The translations under genes were made by a program, and so were the position numbers. A stretch of DNA of 64,000 nucleotides from Rhodovulum bhavnagarense (GTDB lineage Bacteria > Pseudomonadota > Alphaproteobacteria > Rhodobacterales > Rhodobacteraceae), in NCBI RefSeq assembly GCF_004343505.1, contig NZ_SLXU01000004.1, forward strand, positions 62,001 to 126,000, read 5' to 3'. Shown in pieces: positions 36,709-45,829 of the stretch; positions within the stretch are counted from its first letter, which is position 1; every line of letters starts with the position of its first letter. Under the pieces are notes generated by a model, which was not told where the DNA came from, made no database searches, and saw nothing but the letters and a program-made list of their open reading frames with translations.

Positions 36709-37753
36709 AACAAGACGACAGGTTCTACGCGGCCTCGCCATGGGGCTGGGCGTGGTCTGCTGCCGCGGTGCGCTGGGGCAACCGGCAGAGCAGGCGGTCT
36801 ATGTGGGTGTCGAGACCTCGGCCGAGTCGGGCCTGAGCCGGGCCAGCTTCTTTTCCGCCAGCGGCGCGCGGCTGGGGCAGGCGCCGCTCGATTTCCGCGC
36901 CCATGGCATGGCCGGGCATGGGCGCCGGTTGGCGGTCTTTCCGCGCCGTCCGGGCGATCGTTTCGCGCTGGTCGATACCGAAACGCTAGAGATACTGTCG
37001 ATCGTGACCGCCCCGGCCGACCGTCATTTCTTTGGCCACGGCGCCTTTACCCGCGATGGCCGATATCTGCTGGTGACCGAAAACGATCTTGAGACCCTGC
37101 AAGGCGGGATCGGGGTCTACGAAACCACTGGCGCGTTTCGCCGGATCGGGCAGATCGCCTTGCCGGGGCCGGGCCCGCACGAAATCGCCCGCCAGCCGGA
37201 TCGCGACATCTTTCACGTCGCGCTTGGTGGCCTGGAGACCCACCCCGCCTATGGCCGAACGCCGCTGAACCTGCATGACTTTCGCAGTCAGATCGTGATG
37301 CTGGATTTCGCGCGGGGCGACCTGACGCCGCTTGGCTACTGGCCGGGAACCGAGGGTATATCGCTGCGCCATCTGGCGATGGATGACCAAAGGCGGCTTT
37401 ATATCGGCGGCCAGATCAAGAGCCGGGACCGCGCGATGGGCGAGGCCGTGCTATGGCTGGTCGAGGGCGATCGCGTGCAAAAGCTGGACCCCGAGGCCGC
37501 GCTTGGCGGCTATGTGTCCTCGGTTGCCGCGCATGGCGGGCGGGCCGTTGTCTCGTCCAAGGAAACCGGCGTGGCCCTGTGCCTGGACGGGCCACGGGCC
37601 ATCGGGGTGCGGCGGATGGAGGGCGCCGGCGCCGTGGCCCTTGGCCCGGGCCTGTCGGCGGCGTCCGGCTTCACATTGCTGGATCTGAATGGCAGGCGGA
37701 TCGAGACGCTGCCCCGGCACGAATTCGACAATCACGGAATGGCGGTCGGATAG
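36698..37753 (+). CDS. DUF1513 beta-propeller protein, Tat-exported
   Basis: A 351-residue protein; the N-terminus TRRQVLRGLAMGLG carries a Tat twin-arginine signal. The body is beta-rich with repeated blades such as AAHGGRAVVSSKETG, HEIARQPDRDIFHVALGG and RHLAMDDQRRLYIGGQI, as in DUF1513. No catalytic residues are known. It is the last gene of the imelysin-DUF1111-imelysin operon and overlaps the second imelysin by 11 bases. Tat export suggests it folds with a cofactor before crossing the membrane. The next gene is convergent, 37 bases away. Confidence 0.85.
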   Translation: MAIETRRQVLRGLAMGLGVVCCRGALGQPAEQAVYVGVETSAESGLSRASFFSASGARLGQAPLDFRAHGMAGHGRRLAVFPRRPGDRFALVDTETLEILSIVTAPADRHFFGHGAFTRDGRYLLVTENDLETLQGGIGVYETTGAFRRIGQIALPGPGPHEIARQPDRDIFHVALGGLETHPAYGRTPLNLHDFRSQIVMLDFARGDLTPLGYWPGTEGISLRHLAMDDQRRLYIGGQIKSRDRAMGEAVLWLVEGDRVQKLDPEAALGGYVSSVAAHGGRAVVSSKETGVALCLDGPRAIGVRRMEGAGAVALGPGLSAASGFTLLDLNGRRIETLPRHEFDNHGMAVG

Positions 37754-37790
37754 GCGACAGGGCCGGGCAGATCAGACGAGGGGGCCGGCG

Positions 37791-38942
37791 CTAATCCAGA
37801 AGATCCTCGTACCGGGCATCGGTCAGCGTTTCCAGGAAGGCAACCAGCGCATCAATCCGCTGGTCGTCGAGGGCGGGACCGATTTCCAACTGTTCCAGCG
37901 ACACAGTCTCGGGCACCGGCGGCGGGCCGAAGGGTTCACCGGTCTCGGGGTTGATCTTCCGCGCCTGTGACTTCGTATTGTAGGTGTTGTAGAACAGGAT
38001 GACGGTACGCAGGTCCTGAAAAACCCCGTTATGCATGTAAGGCGCGGTCACCGCGACATTGCGCAGAGTCGGCGTGCGGAACTTGCCACGCTGGGCCGGA
38101 TCATCAACACCCGGGTTATCGAAAAGCCCGCCGTCGATCGTGCCCAGCGGTACACCGTTCATCTCGCGCAGGGTACGGTTTTCGGGCGTTCCGATATTGT
38201 GATAGCTGTGATCGGTAAAGGTCTCGGCCGGGTCCATCTCGGTCTCGGCCAGCTTGTGACACTCCGCGCAATTGGTGAACTGCTCCGAAAAGAACAGCAG
38301 GCGGCCAAGCTCTTCCTCCTGGGTCAGTTCCGCCTCGCCCCGCAGCCAGCGGTCGTATTTGGAATCGAACGGCGCGAACATCTCGGTCCGTTCGAAGGCG
38401 GCGATTGCGCGGGTCATGGCCGTATAGCCGGCCTCGGCGTCATCCAGCACGCCCCTGCCATAAAGCGCGGGAAAGGCCGCCATATAGACCGGGTCTTCGC
38501 GCAGGCGCGCGACAACGGATGCCCTGTCAGGCATGCCCATCTCGATCGGGTTCAGCGGCGGGCCGGCGGCCTGATCCTCAAGCGTGGCGGCGCGGCCGTC
38601 CAGGAACTGCCCACCGATCCATTCGCCATCTTCGCCGCGGTGGAAAGTCGGGATCAGCGCCGCATAGCTGGCCGTGGGCGCGTTGCGGTCGCCCAGCGAC
38701 ACCCCGTCATCGCCGGGCGAGGCCATGCCGCGCGGATCGGCAAAGCCGTAGTCGGGGTTGTGACAACTCGCGCAGGCCTGCGTCCGGTTGGCCGAGAGGT
38801 TGACATCGAAGAACAGCCGCGCGCCAAGCGCCTCGGGCGTCTGGGGCACCTGTTCAGACATGCTCCCGGCTGATGGGCTACCAAGAACCAACGCGACAGG
38901 CAGAGCGGCGAGAACAGACCTGATGGCGATCGACATGCGCAT
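37791..38942 (-). CDS. Di-heme cytochrome c peroxidase / MauG-like
   Basis: A 383-residue periplasmic protein: signal peptide AIRSVLAALPVALVLGSPSAG and two c-type heme sites, CASCH near residue 55 and CAECH near residue 223. The two-domain plan with FRTPTLRNVAVTAPYMHNGVF matches the CcpA/MauG family, which uses two hemes for peroxide reduction or other two-electron chemistry. The start ATG 38942 has GGAAAAACGTC before it; a second ATG two codons on is possible. It is convergent to the imelysin operon. A link to iron or redox control is suggested by context only. Confidence 0.9.
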   Translation of the reverse strand: MRMSIAIRSVLAALPVALVLGSPSAGSMSEQVPQTPEALGARLFFDVNLSANRTQACASCHNPDYGFADPRGMASPGDDGVSLGDRNAPTASYAALIPTFHRGEDGEWIGGQFLDGRAATLEDQAAGPPLNPIEMGMPDRASVVARLREDPVYMAAFPALYGRGVLDDAEAGYTAMTRAIAAFERTEMFAPFDSKYDRWLRGEAELTQEEELGRLLFFSEQFTNCAECHKLAETEMDPAETFTDHSYHNIGTPENRTLREMNGVPLGTIDGGLFDNPGVDDPAQRGKFRTPTLRNVAVTAPYMHNGVFQDLRTVILFYNTYNTKSQARKINPETGEPFGPPPVPETVSLEQLEIGPALDDQRIDALVAFLETLTDARYEDLLD

Positions 38943-39319
38943 GACGTTTTTCCGACATAGATAGTCAGGTATATGACCGAACGCATGAGCCGAGGCAAGG
39001 CAACCTGATTTTCGGGATACCATGTATCAGCGCACGGGGGGGGCTGGCCGGTCAGCGTCCCCTCGGCGGCCCGACAGACAAGTCCTTGATCGGGCTGGAA
39101 ACCAGGGGGTGCCATTCCGTGTTCGCATACCGCACCGCTTACGCCCTCACATTGTGACTTGTGGTTTGTCCACCTCTACATATGGTTCTTGCGTCGGACC
39201 AGGCGGCAACGTCCCTGACAGGAGGGCCCGGCGCCGGCTTACCCCGGGGACCATGGCGGACGATTGACGGTATACCGGCGCGCCATGACCAGGGCAAAGT
39301 GGCGATAGGATGGGCCGAT
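38943..39319 (-). other. 377-bp gap: control region of the peroxidase gene
   Basis: No believable gene. Next to the peroxidase start lies a dyad GAC-N7-GTC (38954-38966) in an AT-rich stretch. A perfect palindrome CGGTATACCG sits at 39268-39277, near the 3' end of the antiporter gene. Nothing else recognised. Confidence 0.4.
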
Positions 39320-41245
39320 TCATTGCCCCTGCGCGTTACGGGAGTGCTGGATTTCCGGCTCTTCGGCGAGGATCGCCGCTATCGGGGTGCTGTCGCCATG
39401 GCGTCGTGGAAAGGCCTCGCGCAGCGGCGCCTCGGCCAGCGCGCTTGCCAGCTCCTCGCCCAGGGCCTTGTGCATGGCCATGTGTTCGGCGTTATCCTCC
39501 AGCGGCACGCCCGGTTTCCAGACCCGCGAGAGATCACGCAGCGCCGCGCGGTCGAATTCAAAGAAGGTGCGCGTGGCATTCTCGGCCTCGACCGGGGTCA
39601 GGCCCGACCTTTCGATCACGCTCCGCCCGGTGCGCAGCGCGCTGTCGAACAGTTCTCGCACCACGTCATCGGCCCCGGCGCGCAACAATTCATATGCGTT
39701 CACGCGGTCTCGCGCACGGGCGATTATGAACAGGTCGGGCCGCACCCGGCGGGCATGGGCGACCAGCTTGGCCGAGGCGACTGGGTCGCCAAGGCAGACA
39801 ACCAGAACCTCGGCGGTCTCGATCCCGGCAGAGGCCAGCAGTTCGGGCCGCGTGGGATCGCCGAAATAGGTCTTGAACCCGAGGCGTCGCATCCTCTGGA
39901 CCACCCTTAGATCGTGATCGACAACGGTCGTGGCGCACCCCATCATGGTCACGATGCGGTTGACCGTCTGACCGAACCGCCCCATGCCCGCTATGATGAC
40001 CGGGTGGCGTTCCTCGATATGGTCATGGTCGGGCCGTTCGCCATCCGGGCGCTGACGCAAGCGCACCATCACCTGGTGCATGATGAACAGTGCGGGCGTG
40101 ATCAGCATCGACAGCGCGATCACGAGGTTCGCCAAGTTCGCGACATTCTGCGGCAGGATGCTCTGAGAGGCGGCAAAGGCGCTGAGAACGAAACCGAACT
40201 CGCCCGCTTGGGCCAGTCCCAGCGTGAACAGCCAGCGATTGTCGCGATCCAGCCGGAAAAGCAATGCCAGCATGTAAAGAACCGCCACCTTGATCAGGAC
40301 AAGGCCGGTCACGTAGACCGGCACCATGACAGGCGCCTCGCGCACAAAGGAAAAATCCATCCCCGCGCCCACGGTGATGAAGAACAGGCCCAGCAAAAGA
40401 CCCTTGAAAGGTTCGATCGAGCTTTCCAGCTCGTGCCGGAATTCGGAATTGGCCAGAACCACGCCCGCGAGAAAAGTTCCGAGCGCGGGCGAAAGCCCCA
40501 CCATCAGCATCACCGAGGCGATGCCGCCCACGATCACCAGCGCCATCGCGGTGTTGAGTTCGCGAAGCCGCGCGGCCTGGACAAATCGAAAAAGCGGCCG
40601 CACGAGGTAGTGGCCGGCCAGAACCGTTCCCATCACCGCGCCCAGCGTCACCAGGGTAACGCCCCAGGCCGGCAACTCGGCAATCAGGCTGACAGGGCCG
40701 TGATCCCCGACCACGTTCCCGTGTCCTGCGCCATCGATCGCGAGAAAGGGCATGACCGCCAGCATCGGGATCACCGCGATGTCCTGCATCAGCAGTACGG
40801 AAAACGCGCTGCGCCCTCCGGGCGTGTTCATCAGCTTTTTCTCGGACAGGGTCTGCAACACGATCGCGGTCGAGGACAGCGCAAAGATCATCCCCATCGC
40901 CAGCCCCGCGCGCCATTCCTGGCCGAATGCGATCGCCGCGATCGTGATCAATGCCAAGGTTATCAAGACCTGCAACCCGCCCAGCCCGATCAGCTTGTCC
41001 CGCATCGCCCAAAGCACGCGCGGCTCAAGTTCGAGCCCGATCAGGAACAGCATCATCACCACGCCGATCTCGGCGAAATGGCGCAGGCTATCCATCTCGG
41101 ACCCGGTCAGGCCGAGAACCGGACCGAACAGGATGCCGATCAGCAGATAGCCCAACACCGACCCAAGACCCAGCCGCGAGGCGATCGGCACCAACAGCAC
41201 GATTGCCCCGAGATAAAGCGTGGTCTGGAAAAGGAATACGTCCAT
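39320..41245 (-). CDS. CPA2 monovalent cation:proton antiporter, Kef type
   Basis: A 641-residue membrane protein: about 12 transmembrane helices in residues 1-380 (for example LYLGAIVLLVPIASRLGLGS and GVVMMLFLIGLELEP). A cytoplasmic TrkA-N/RCK domain starts at VIIAGMGRFGQTVNRIV near residue 403 and binds NAD. The transport core is conserved, with LMQDIAVIPMLAVMPFL and LAQAGEFGFVLSAFA. It probably moves K+ or Na+ out against protons; gating by glutathione adducts as in KefC is not shown. ATG 41245 follows AAGGGGGCGG. It is divergent from the mla-like operon with a 241-base gap. Confidence 0.9.
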   Translation of the reverse strand: MDVFLFQTTLYLGAIVLLVPIASRLGLGSVLGYLLIGILFGPVLGLTGSEMDSLRHFAEIGVVMMLFLIGLELEPRVLWAMRDKLIGLGGLQVLITLALITIAAIAFGQEWRAGLAMGMIFALSSTAIVLQTLSEKKLMNTPGGRSAFSVLLMQDIAVIPMLAVMPFLAIDGAGHGNVVGDHGPVSLIAELPAWGVTLVTLGAVMGTVLAGHYLVRPLFRFVQAARLRELNTAMALVIVGGIASVMLMVGLSPALGTFLAGVVLANSEFRHELESSIEPFKGLLLGLFFITVGAGMDFSFVREAPVMVPVYVTGLVLIKVAVLYMLALLFRLDRDNRWLFTLGLAQAGEFGFVLSAFAASQSILPQNVANLANLVIALSMLITPALFIMHQVMVRLRQRPDGERPDHDHIEERHPVIIAGMGRFGQTVNRIVTMMGCATTVVDHDLRVVQRMRRLGFKTYFGDPTRPELLASAGIETAEVLVVCLGDPVASAKLVAHARRVRPDLFIIARARDRVNAYELLRAGADDVVRELFDSALRTGRSVIERSGLTPVEAENATRTFFEFDRAALRDLSRVWKPGVPLEDNAEHMAMHKALGEELASALAEAPLREAFPRRHGDSTPIAAILAEEPEIQHSRNAQGQ

Positions 41246-41486
41246 CCATCCGCCCCCTTGCGGCCACGGCCCCGCGTGGCGCGGTGTCTCACCTTTCAGG
41301 CATTGCGCCAAACTAGCGACTGTCCCGCCCGCGGCAAGTCAAATCCCGTCACCGGCACGGCAGCCTATCCGCGAACCTGTCATCCCTGCACCACACCGCC
41401 CGGTCGGCAAAGCGCCCGCGACGGCGGGAGGGGTGAACATTCCGCCCCGGCCGATCTAGACTGCGCGCGAGACGAGGATAGTGGCG

Positions 41487-42626
41487 ATGACGGACAGAAC
41501 ACATCCCGGCCCCGCGGCACTGGATATCGAAAACGCGGGCGAGGCGCAGCACCTGCGTTTTGCCGGCCGGGTGGGGATCGACAATCTTGCCGAGATCCAA
41601 GCCCGGCTCGCAGGGGTCGTTGCCGCCCCCCGCGTCGTTATCGACCTGTCGCAGGCTGACATGATCGATACCTCGATCGCCTGGGTGATCGAGACCACCC
41701 GCCGCAAGCTGGTTGACGCGGGCGGCACGGTCGAGATCAAGGGGGCCGCGCCGGACCTTGCCAATCTTCTGGACACCGTTGCCGAGGCGATGCCCGTACC
41801 CGAACCTGTCCCGGCGCCGCCCGGCGCCCTGATTGCCCTTTTGACGGGGCTGGGCAAGGCAATGACCGGCCTTGGCTCGGCACTGGTGGAGTTCGCGGGC
41901 ATTCTGGGGCTTTTTCTCGCCCGGCTGGTCCAATCCGTGCTGAGGCCGCGCCGGTTTCGGCTGACCGCACTGGTCCACCATTGCGAGGCGGTCGGCGTTC
42001 AGGCGGTTCCGATCGTCGCTCTCATGGCGTTCCTGATCGGTATCGTCCTCGCCTTCCAGGGGTCGGCGCAGCTTCGCCAGTTCGGGGCCGAGGTCTTTGT
42101 CGTGGACCTGATCGCGATCTCGATCCTGCGCGAGCTGGGTATCCTGTTGACCGCGATCATCGTGGCGGGGCGCACGGCCTCGGCCTTTACCGCGGCCATC
42201 GGCTCGATGAAGATGCGCGAGGAAATCGACGCGATGCACACCCTCGGGATCGATCCTGGTCACGCGCTGATCGTGCCGCGGGTTCTGGCCATGGTGGTGA
42301 TGCTGCCTATCCTGGGCCTGATCGCGAATCTCTCGGGACTGTTCGGGGGGGCGCTGATGTCCTGGGTGGAACTGGGCATCTCGCCGGCAATGTTCGTGAC
42401 CCGGCTGGTGGAAGGCACGGATGTCGAGCATGTCATTGTCGGCCTGGTCAAGGCACCGGTTTTCGCGGTGCTGATCGGGGTTATCGGGTGCCAGGCGGGA
42501 CTTGGCGTGGGCAAGACGGCGGAATCGTTGGGGCGGATGACATCGTCGGCGGTCGTGGCCGCGATCTTTGCGGTGATCCTGGCCGATGCGCTGTTTTCCA
42601 TCTTTTTCCAGAGGATCGGGATCTGA
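41487..42626 (+). CDS. mlaE: MlaE-type permease with fused STAS (MlaB) domain
   Basis: Inner-membrane permease of a phospholipid ABC transporter. The first 100 residues form a STAS domain (VVIDLSQADMIDTSIAWVIE), which in E. coli is the separate protein MlaB. From residue 150 come the MlaE helices, with LVHHCEAVGVQAVPIVALMA, SILRELGILLTAIIVAGRTAS and GSMKMREEIDAMHTLGIDP. The start at ATG 41487 is chosen over GTG 41481, because GAGGA is 9 bases away. It is followed after 2 bases by the ATPase gene. Confidence 0.92.
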   Translation: MTDRTHPGPAALDIENAGEAQHLRFAGRVGIDNLAEIQARLAGVVAAPRVVIDLSQADMIDTSIAWVIETTRRKLVDAGGTVEIKGAAPDLANLLDTVAEAMPVPEPVPAPPGALIALLTGLGKAMTGLGSALVEFAGILGLFLARLVQSVLRPRRFRLTALVHHCEAVGVQAVPIVALMAFLIGIVLAFQGSAQLRQFGAEVFVVDLIAISILRELGILLTAIIVAGRTASAFTAAIGSMKMREEIDAMHTLGIDPGHALIVPRVLAMVVMLPILGLIANLSGLFGGALMSWVELGISPAMFVTRLVEGTDVEHVIVGLVKAPVFAVLIGVIGCQAGLGVGKTAESLGRMTSSAVVAAIFAVILADALFSIFFQRIGI

Positions 42627-42628
42627 GA

Positions 42629-43414
42629 ATGGCCCAGACGGTGATCGAGGTCCGGGGCCTGCGCAACCAGTTCGGCGCGCATGTCGTTCATGACGGATTG
42701 AACCTGGATGTCTATCGCGGCGAGGTTCTCGGGGTCGTGGGGGGCTCTGGTTCAGGCAAGTCGGTCCTGTTGCGCACCATTGCCGGGCTGCAAAGGCAGG
42801 CGGCCGGAACGGTGCGGATGCTGGGCGTCGACAACCAGACCGCGACAGAGGCCGAACTGGCTGTCCAGAGCCGCCGGATCGGCGTGATGTTCCAGGACGG
42901 GGCGCTGTTCTCGTCGCTGAGCGTTGCCGAGAACGTGGAACTGCCGCTGAAATCCGTCCCGCGCCTGGCCCCCGAAACCCGCCGGGCGCTGGCGCGGCTG
43001 AAGATATCTATGTCGGGCCTGCCATGGAGCGCGGGCGACAAGTACCCTGCCGAGTTGTCGGGCGGGATGCGCAAGCGCGCGGGACTTGCCCGCGCGCTTG
43101 CGCTTGATCCCGAGATCCTTTTCCTGGACGAGCCGACGGCCGGGCTTGACCCGATCGGCGCGGCGGCTTTCGATACGCTGATCCGCAAGCTCTCGCGCAC
43201 GATGGGGCTGACCGTTTTCCTTGTCACCCACGACCTGGACACGCTTTACGCAGTATGCGACCGGATCGCGGTGCTTGCGGAAAAACGCGTGCTGGTCACC
43301 GGTCCCATCGACGATATGCTGAAGGTCGACCACCCTTGGGTACAAGAGTATTTCCAAGGGCCCCGTGCCCGTGCCGCGCGAGATACGATTGCGACACGCC
43401 CCCGAAGGGAGTAA
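42629..43414 (+). CDS. mlaF: MlaF-type ABC ATPase
   Basis: ATPase of the Mla-like lipid transporter, 261 residues. Walker A GGSGSGKSVLLRTI near residue 38, signature ELSGGMRKRAGLARAL, Walker B EILFLDEPTAGLDPIG, and the switch His in FLVTHDLDTL. The true start is ATG 42629; the frame extends far upstream inside mlaE by chance. Located between mlaE (2-base gap) and mlaD (9-base gap), so the complex is translated as a unit. Confidence 0.93.
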   Translation: MAQTVIEVRGLRNQFGAHVVHDGLNLDVYRGEVLGVVGGSGSGKSVLLRTIAGLQRQAAGTVRMLGVDNQTATEAELAVQSRRIGVMFQDGALFSSLSVAENVELPLKSVPRLAPETRRALARLKISMSGLPWSAGDKYPAELSGGMRKRAGLARALALDPEILFLDEPTAGLDPIGAAAFDTLIRKLSRTMGLTVFLVTHDLDTLYAVCDRIAVLAEKRVLVTGPIDDMLKVDHPWVQEYFQGPRARAARDTIATRPRRE

Positions 43415-43423
43415 GCGAAAGCC

Positions 43424-45160
43424 ATGGAAACCCGCGCGAACTATGTGCTGATCGGGGCCTTCACGCTGGCTGGCTTTGTGGGCCTGTTGTTGTTTTCCAT
43501 GTGGTTCGCGCGGATCGAACTGGACCGGCAATATGCCTATTACGACATCGAGTTCACATCGGTGTCGGGCCTGTCGGCAGCGTCCGAGGTGCGTTTCAGC
43601 GGGCTGCCGGTCGGACAGGTCGTCGATGTGCGCCTGTCGCCGGATGCAAGCGGCAGGATTCTGGTGCGCATCGAGATCGGTGCTGATACACCTGTGCGCA
43701 CAGGCACCATTGCCACGATCGAATCCCTAGGCGTGACGGGGGTTGCGCATGTGGCCCTGTCCGCGGGCGATCCGGGCAACCCCTTGTTGCAACCGGCGCC
43801 AGGGCAGGATGTTCCCGTGATTTCCTCGGGGCGCTCCACGCTTCAGACTCTGACCGAGGATGCACCGCAGATTGTCGAGGAGGTGTTGGCATTGACCCGC
43901 CAACTGGGCGAGTTTCTGGGCCCGGATAACCAGGCCCGTGTCGGGACGATCCTCGAAAATCTCGAACGCTCATCGGGTGATCTTGGCCGTGCGCTGGACG
44001 ATTTTTCCGCGGTGACCGACACGATCGCCTCGTCCAGCGGAGAAATCGCGGCCTTTACCGGCCGGCTTGAGGCGATATCGGCCGCTGCGGTGCAGATGCT
44101 GGAAACCGCCGATGACACGCTCTTGGCCGTGACCGACCTGGCCGGACGGGCACAGATGACGCTGGATGCCGGCGACGCGACGCTGGAAAGCGGGCGCGCG
44201 GCCCTCGAGGCCGCCGATCTCTTTATCCGAAATGAGTTACCACGCCTGGCCAGCGATCTGACCGAAGCAGCCGAGGGTATTCGCCGGCAGATCGACACGC
44301 TCGGGGCCGATGCGCAGGCGACGCTGGCGGAATTCCGCAGGACCGGCACGCTTGCCTCGGCCCGCCTTGCAGAGGCCGAGGCGACCCTTGCGGCAACCGA
44401 CACCATGCTGGCGGATGCCTCGCGCACGCTTGACAGTATCGACACGGCTGCCCGCCGGTTTGACGGGTTTCTTGCCAATGACGGCACCGCCCTCGTGACC
44501 GAGGCGCGCGGGCTGATCGCCGAGGCCGGGCGCGGCGTCGCGGCAGTGACAAGCTTTGCCGAGACCGACCTGCCCGATATCGTCGCCGATATCCGAACCG
44601 CCAGCGAAACCGCAGCGCGGGTCGTCGATGAGGTCGGGGCTGACCTGTCCTCTGCCGCCGGCCGGCTGGACAGCGTGACGGCCGAGGCCTCGGATACGCT
44701 GGGCGTGGTTTCCAACACGTTCCAAAATGCCAACCAGACCCTTGAACGGCTGAACGCCGCCCTTGAAACCGGTGACGCGGCACTTGCCGCCGCTGACCGG
44801 GCCTTTGCCACGGCCGACCGCGTGATGACCGGGGATATTGCCGACATGGCCGGGGCACTGCGCGAGACGCTGGCCCGTGTCGATGCCGCCATCGCGCAGG
44901 TTGCGGACGATATGCCGGTGATTACCGGGGATCTGCGCGAGACGGCTGCACGCGCGAACGCGGCCTTCGACGAGGTGGAACGCACCGCGGCCAGCCTTGG
45001 CCCGCCGCTCAGGGCCTTTGCCGGGCACGGCCTGCCGGAATTCGCCACGCTTGCACAAGAGATGCGTGAGCTTGTCCGAAACCTCGACCGCCTGGTGACG
45101 CGCATAGAACGCGACCCGGTCGAGTTCCTGGGGCGCCAGACGCCCGTCTACAGACGCTAG
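43424..45160 (+). CDS. mlaD: MlaD/MCE-domain protein with long C-terminal coiled region
   Basis: A 578-residue substrate-binding subunit, three times longer than E. coli MlaD (about 180). It has one N-terminal transmembrane anchor (LIGAFTLAGFVGLLLFSMWF) and one MCE domain, residues about 38-120 (SVSGLSAASEVRFSGLPVGQVV, VTGVAHVALSAG). A further 430 residues are helical, heptad-like and Ala/Thr/Asp-rich, ending with ELVRNLDRLVTRIERDP. The tail may form a periplasmic needle or tube reaching the outer membrane, as in PqiB and LetB (inference). It is part of the mlaEFD-lipoprotein operon. Confidence 0.9.
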   Translation: METRANYVLIGAFTLAGFVGLLLFSMWFARIELDRQYAYYDIEFTSVSGLSAASEVRFSGLPVGQVVDVRLSPDASGRILVRIEIGADTPVRTGTIATIESLGVTGVAHVALSAGDPGNPLLQPAPGQDVPVISSGRSTLQTLTEDAPQIVEEVLALTRQLGEFLGPDNQARVGTILENLERSSGDLGRALDDFSAVTDTIASSSGEIAAFTGRLEAISAAAVQMLETADDTLLAVTDLAGRAQMTLDAGDATLESGRAALEAADLFIRNELPRLASDLTEAAEGIRRQIDTLGADAQATLAEFRRTGTLASARLAEAEATLAATDTMLADASRTLDSIDTAARRFDGFLANDGTALVTEARGLIAEAGRGVAAVTSFAETDLPDIVADIRTASETAARVVDEVGADLSSAAGRLDSVTAEASDTLGVVSNTFQNANQTLERLNAALETGDAALAAADRAFATADRVMTGDIADMAGALRETLARVDAAIAQVADDMPVITGDLRETAARANAAFDEVERTAASLGPPLRAFAGHGLPEFATLAQEMRELVRNLDRLVTRIERDPVEFLGRQTPVYRR

Positions 45161-45169
45161 GACCCCCCA

Positions 45170-45802
45170 ATGCAGCGCCTCGTTTTCCTCGTTCTTTCCG
45201 TCACTCTCGCGTTGCCGGGCTGTTCTGCGATCGGCGCGCTTGGCCGGGCAGGCGGACCGCCGCAGGACGTATTCGAAATCCGAGCACCGGCCGATCTGCC
45301 GGTTGCGCGCAGCCGGGCGGGGGATGTCGATTTCATCATCGCGGTACCCGCGGCCAGCGGCGCGCTGGATACAGACGGGATAATGGTCCGCCCAGGCGCC
45401 AACCAGGTTCAGTACCTGCCGGATGCACGGTGGTCCGAGAACGCGCCCGTGATGGTGCAGAGCGCGCTGGTCGAGGGGTTCGAACGCACCGGCGCTTTCG
45501 GTTTTGTCGGGCGTCGTCCCTTGGCGGGATCGGGGGATCTGGCGCTGGTCAGCAGCCTGACGGATTTCAACGCCGAGATCCTGCCGGACCGGCAGGGCGC
45601 CGTGATCCGCATGACCCTGATGGCCCGCCTTGTGCGCGAGGATGACGCCGCCGTCCTGGCCAGCCGCCGCTTTAGCGAAGAGACCGTCGTGACCGATACC
45701 CGCGACGCGGCGATCCTGGCCGGTTATGTCTCGGCGGCAGAGCGTGTTCTCTTCGATCTGACCGCATGGGTTCTGTCGGCCCGCAATATCACGACCTTCT
45801 GA
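45170..45802 (+). CDS. ABC-type transport auxiliary lipoprotein, PqiC-like
   Basis: A 210-residue lipoprotein; the signal FLVLSVTLALPGC ends with a lipobox Cys near residue 18. The body matches the ABC transport auxiliary family (once DUF330), with YLPDARWSENAPVMVQSALVEGFERTG. Such PqiC-like proteins sit at the outer membrane and receive lipids from MCE needles. Here it replaces the soluble MlaC of E. coli; none is present in this operon. 9-base gap to mlaD, start ATG 45170. Confidence 0.88.
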   Translation: MQRLVFLVLSVTLALPGCSAIGALGRAGGPPQDVFEIRAPADLPVARSRAGDVDFIIAVPAASGALDTDGIMVRPGANQVQYLPDARWSENAPVMVQSALVEGFERTGAFGFVGRRPLAGSGDLALVSSLTDFNAEILPDRQGAVIRMTLMARLVREDDAAVLASRRFSEETVVTDTRDAAILAGYVSAAERVLFDLTAWVLSARNITTF

Positions 45803-45829
45803 GCCGGGCGATCCGGCAAGGGGCGTTGC

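Noticed and set aside
39022-39267. Short plus-strand frame in the gap before the peroxidase gene
   Set aside because: Arg/Pro-rich translation, no ribosome site, no recognisable domain.
43843-45105. Long Ser/Ala/Arg-rich open frame antisense to mlaD
   Set aside because: Repeat-like composition is the complement of the helical mlaD tail, with no independent support.
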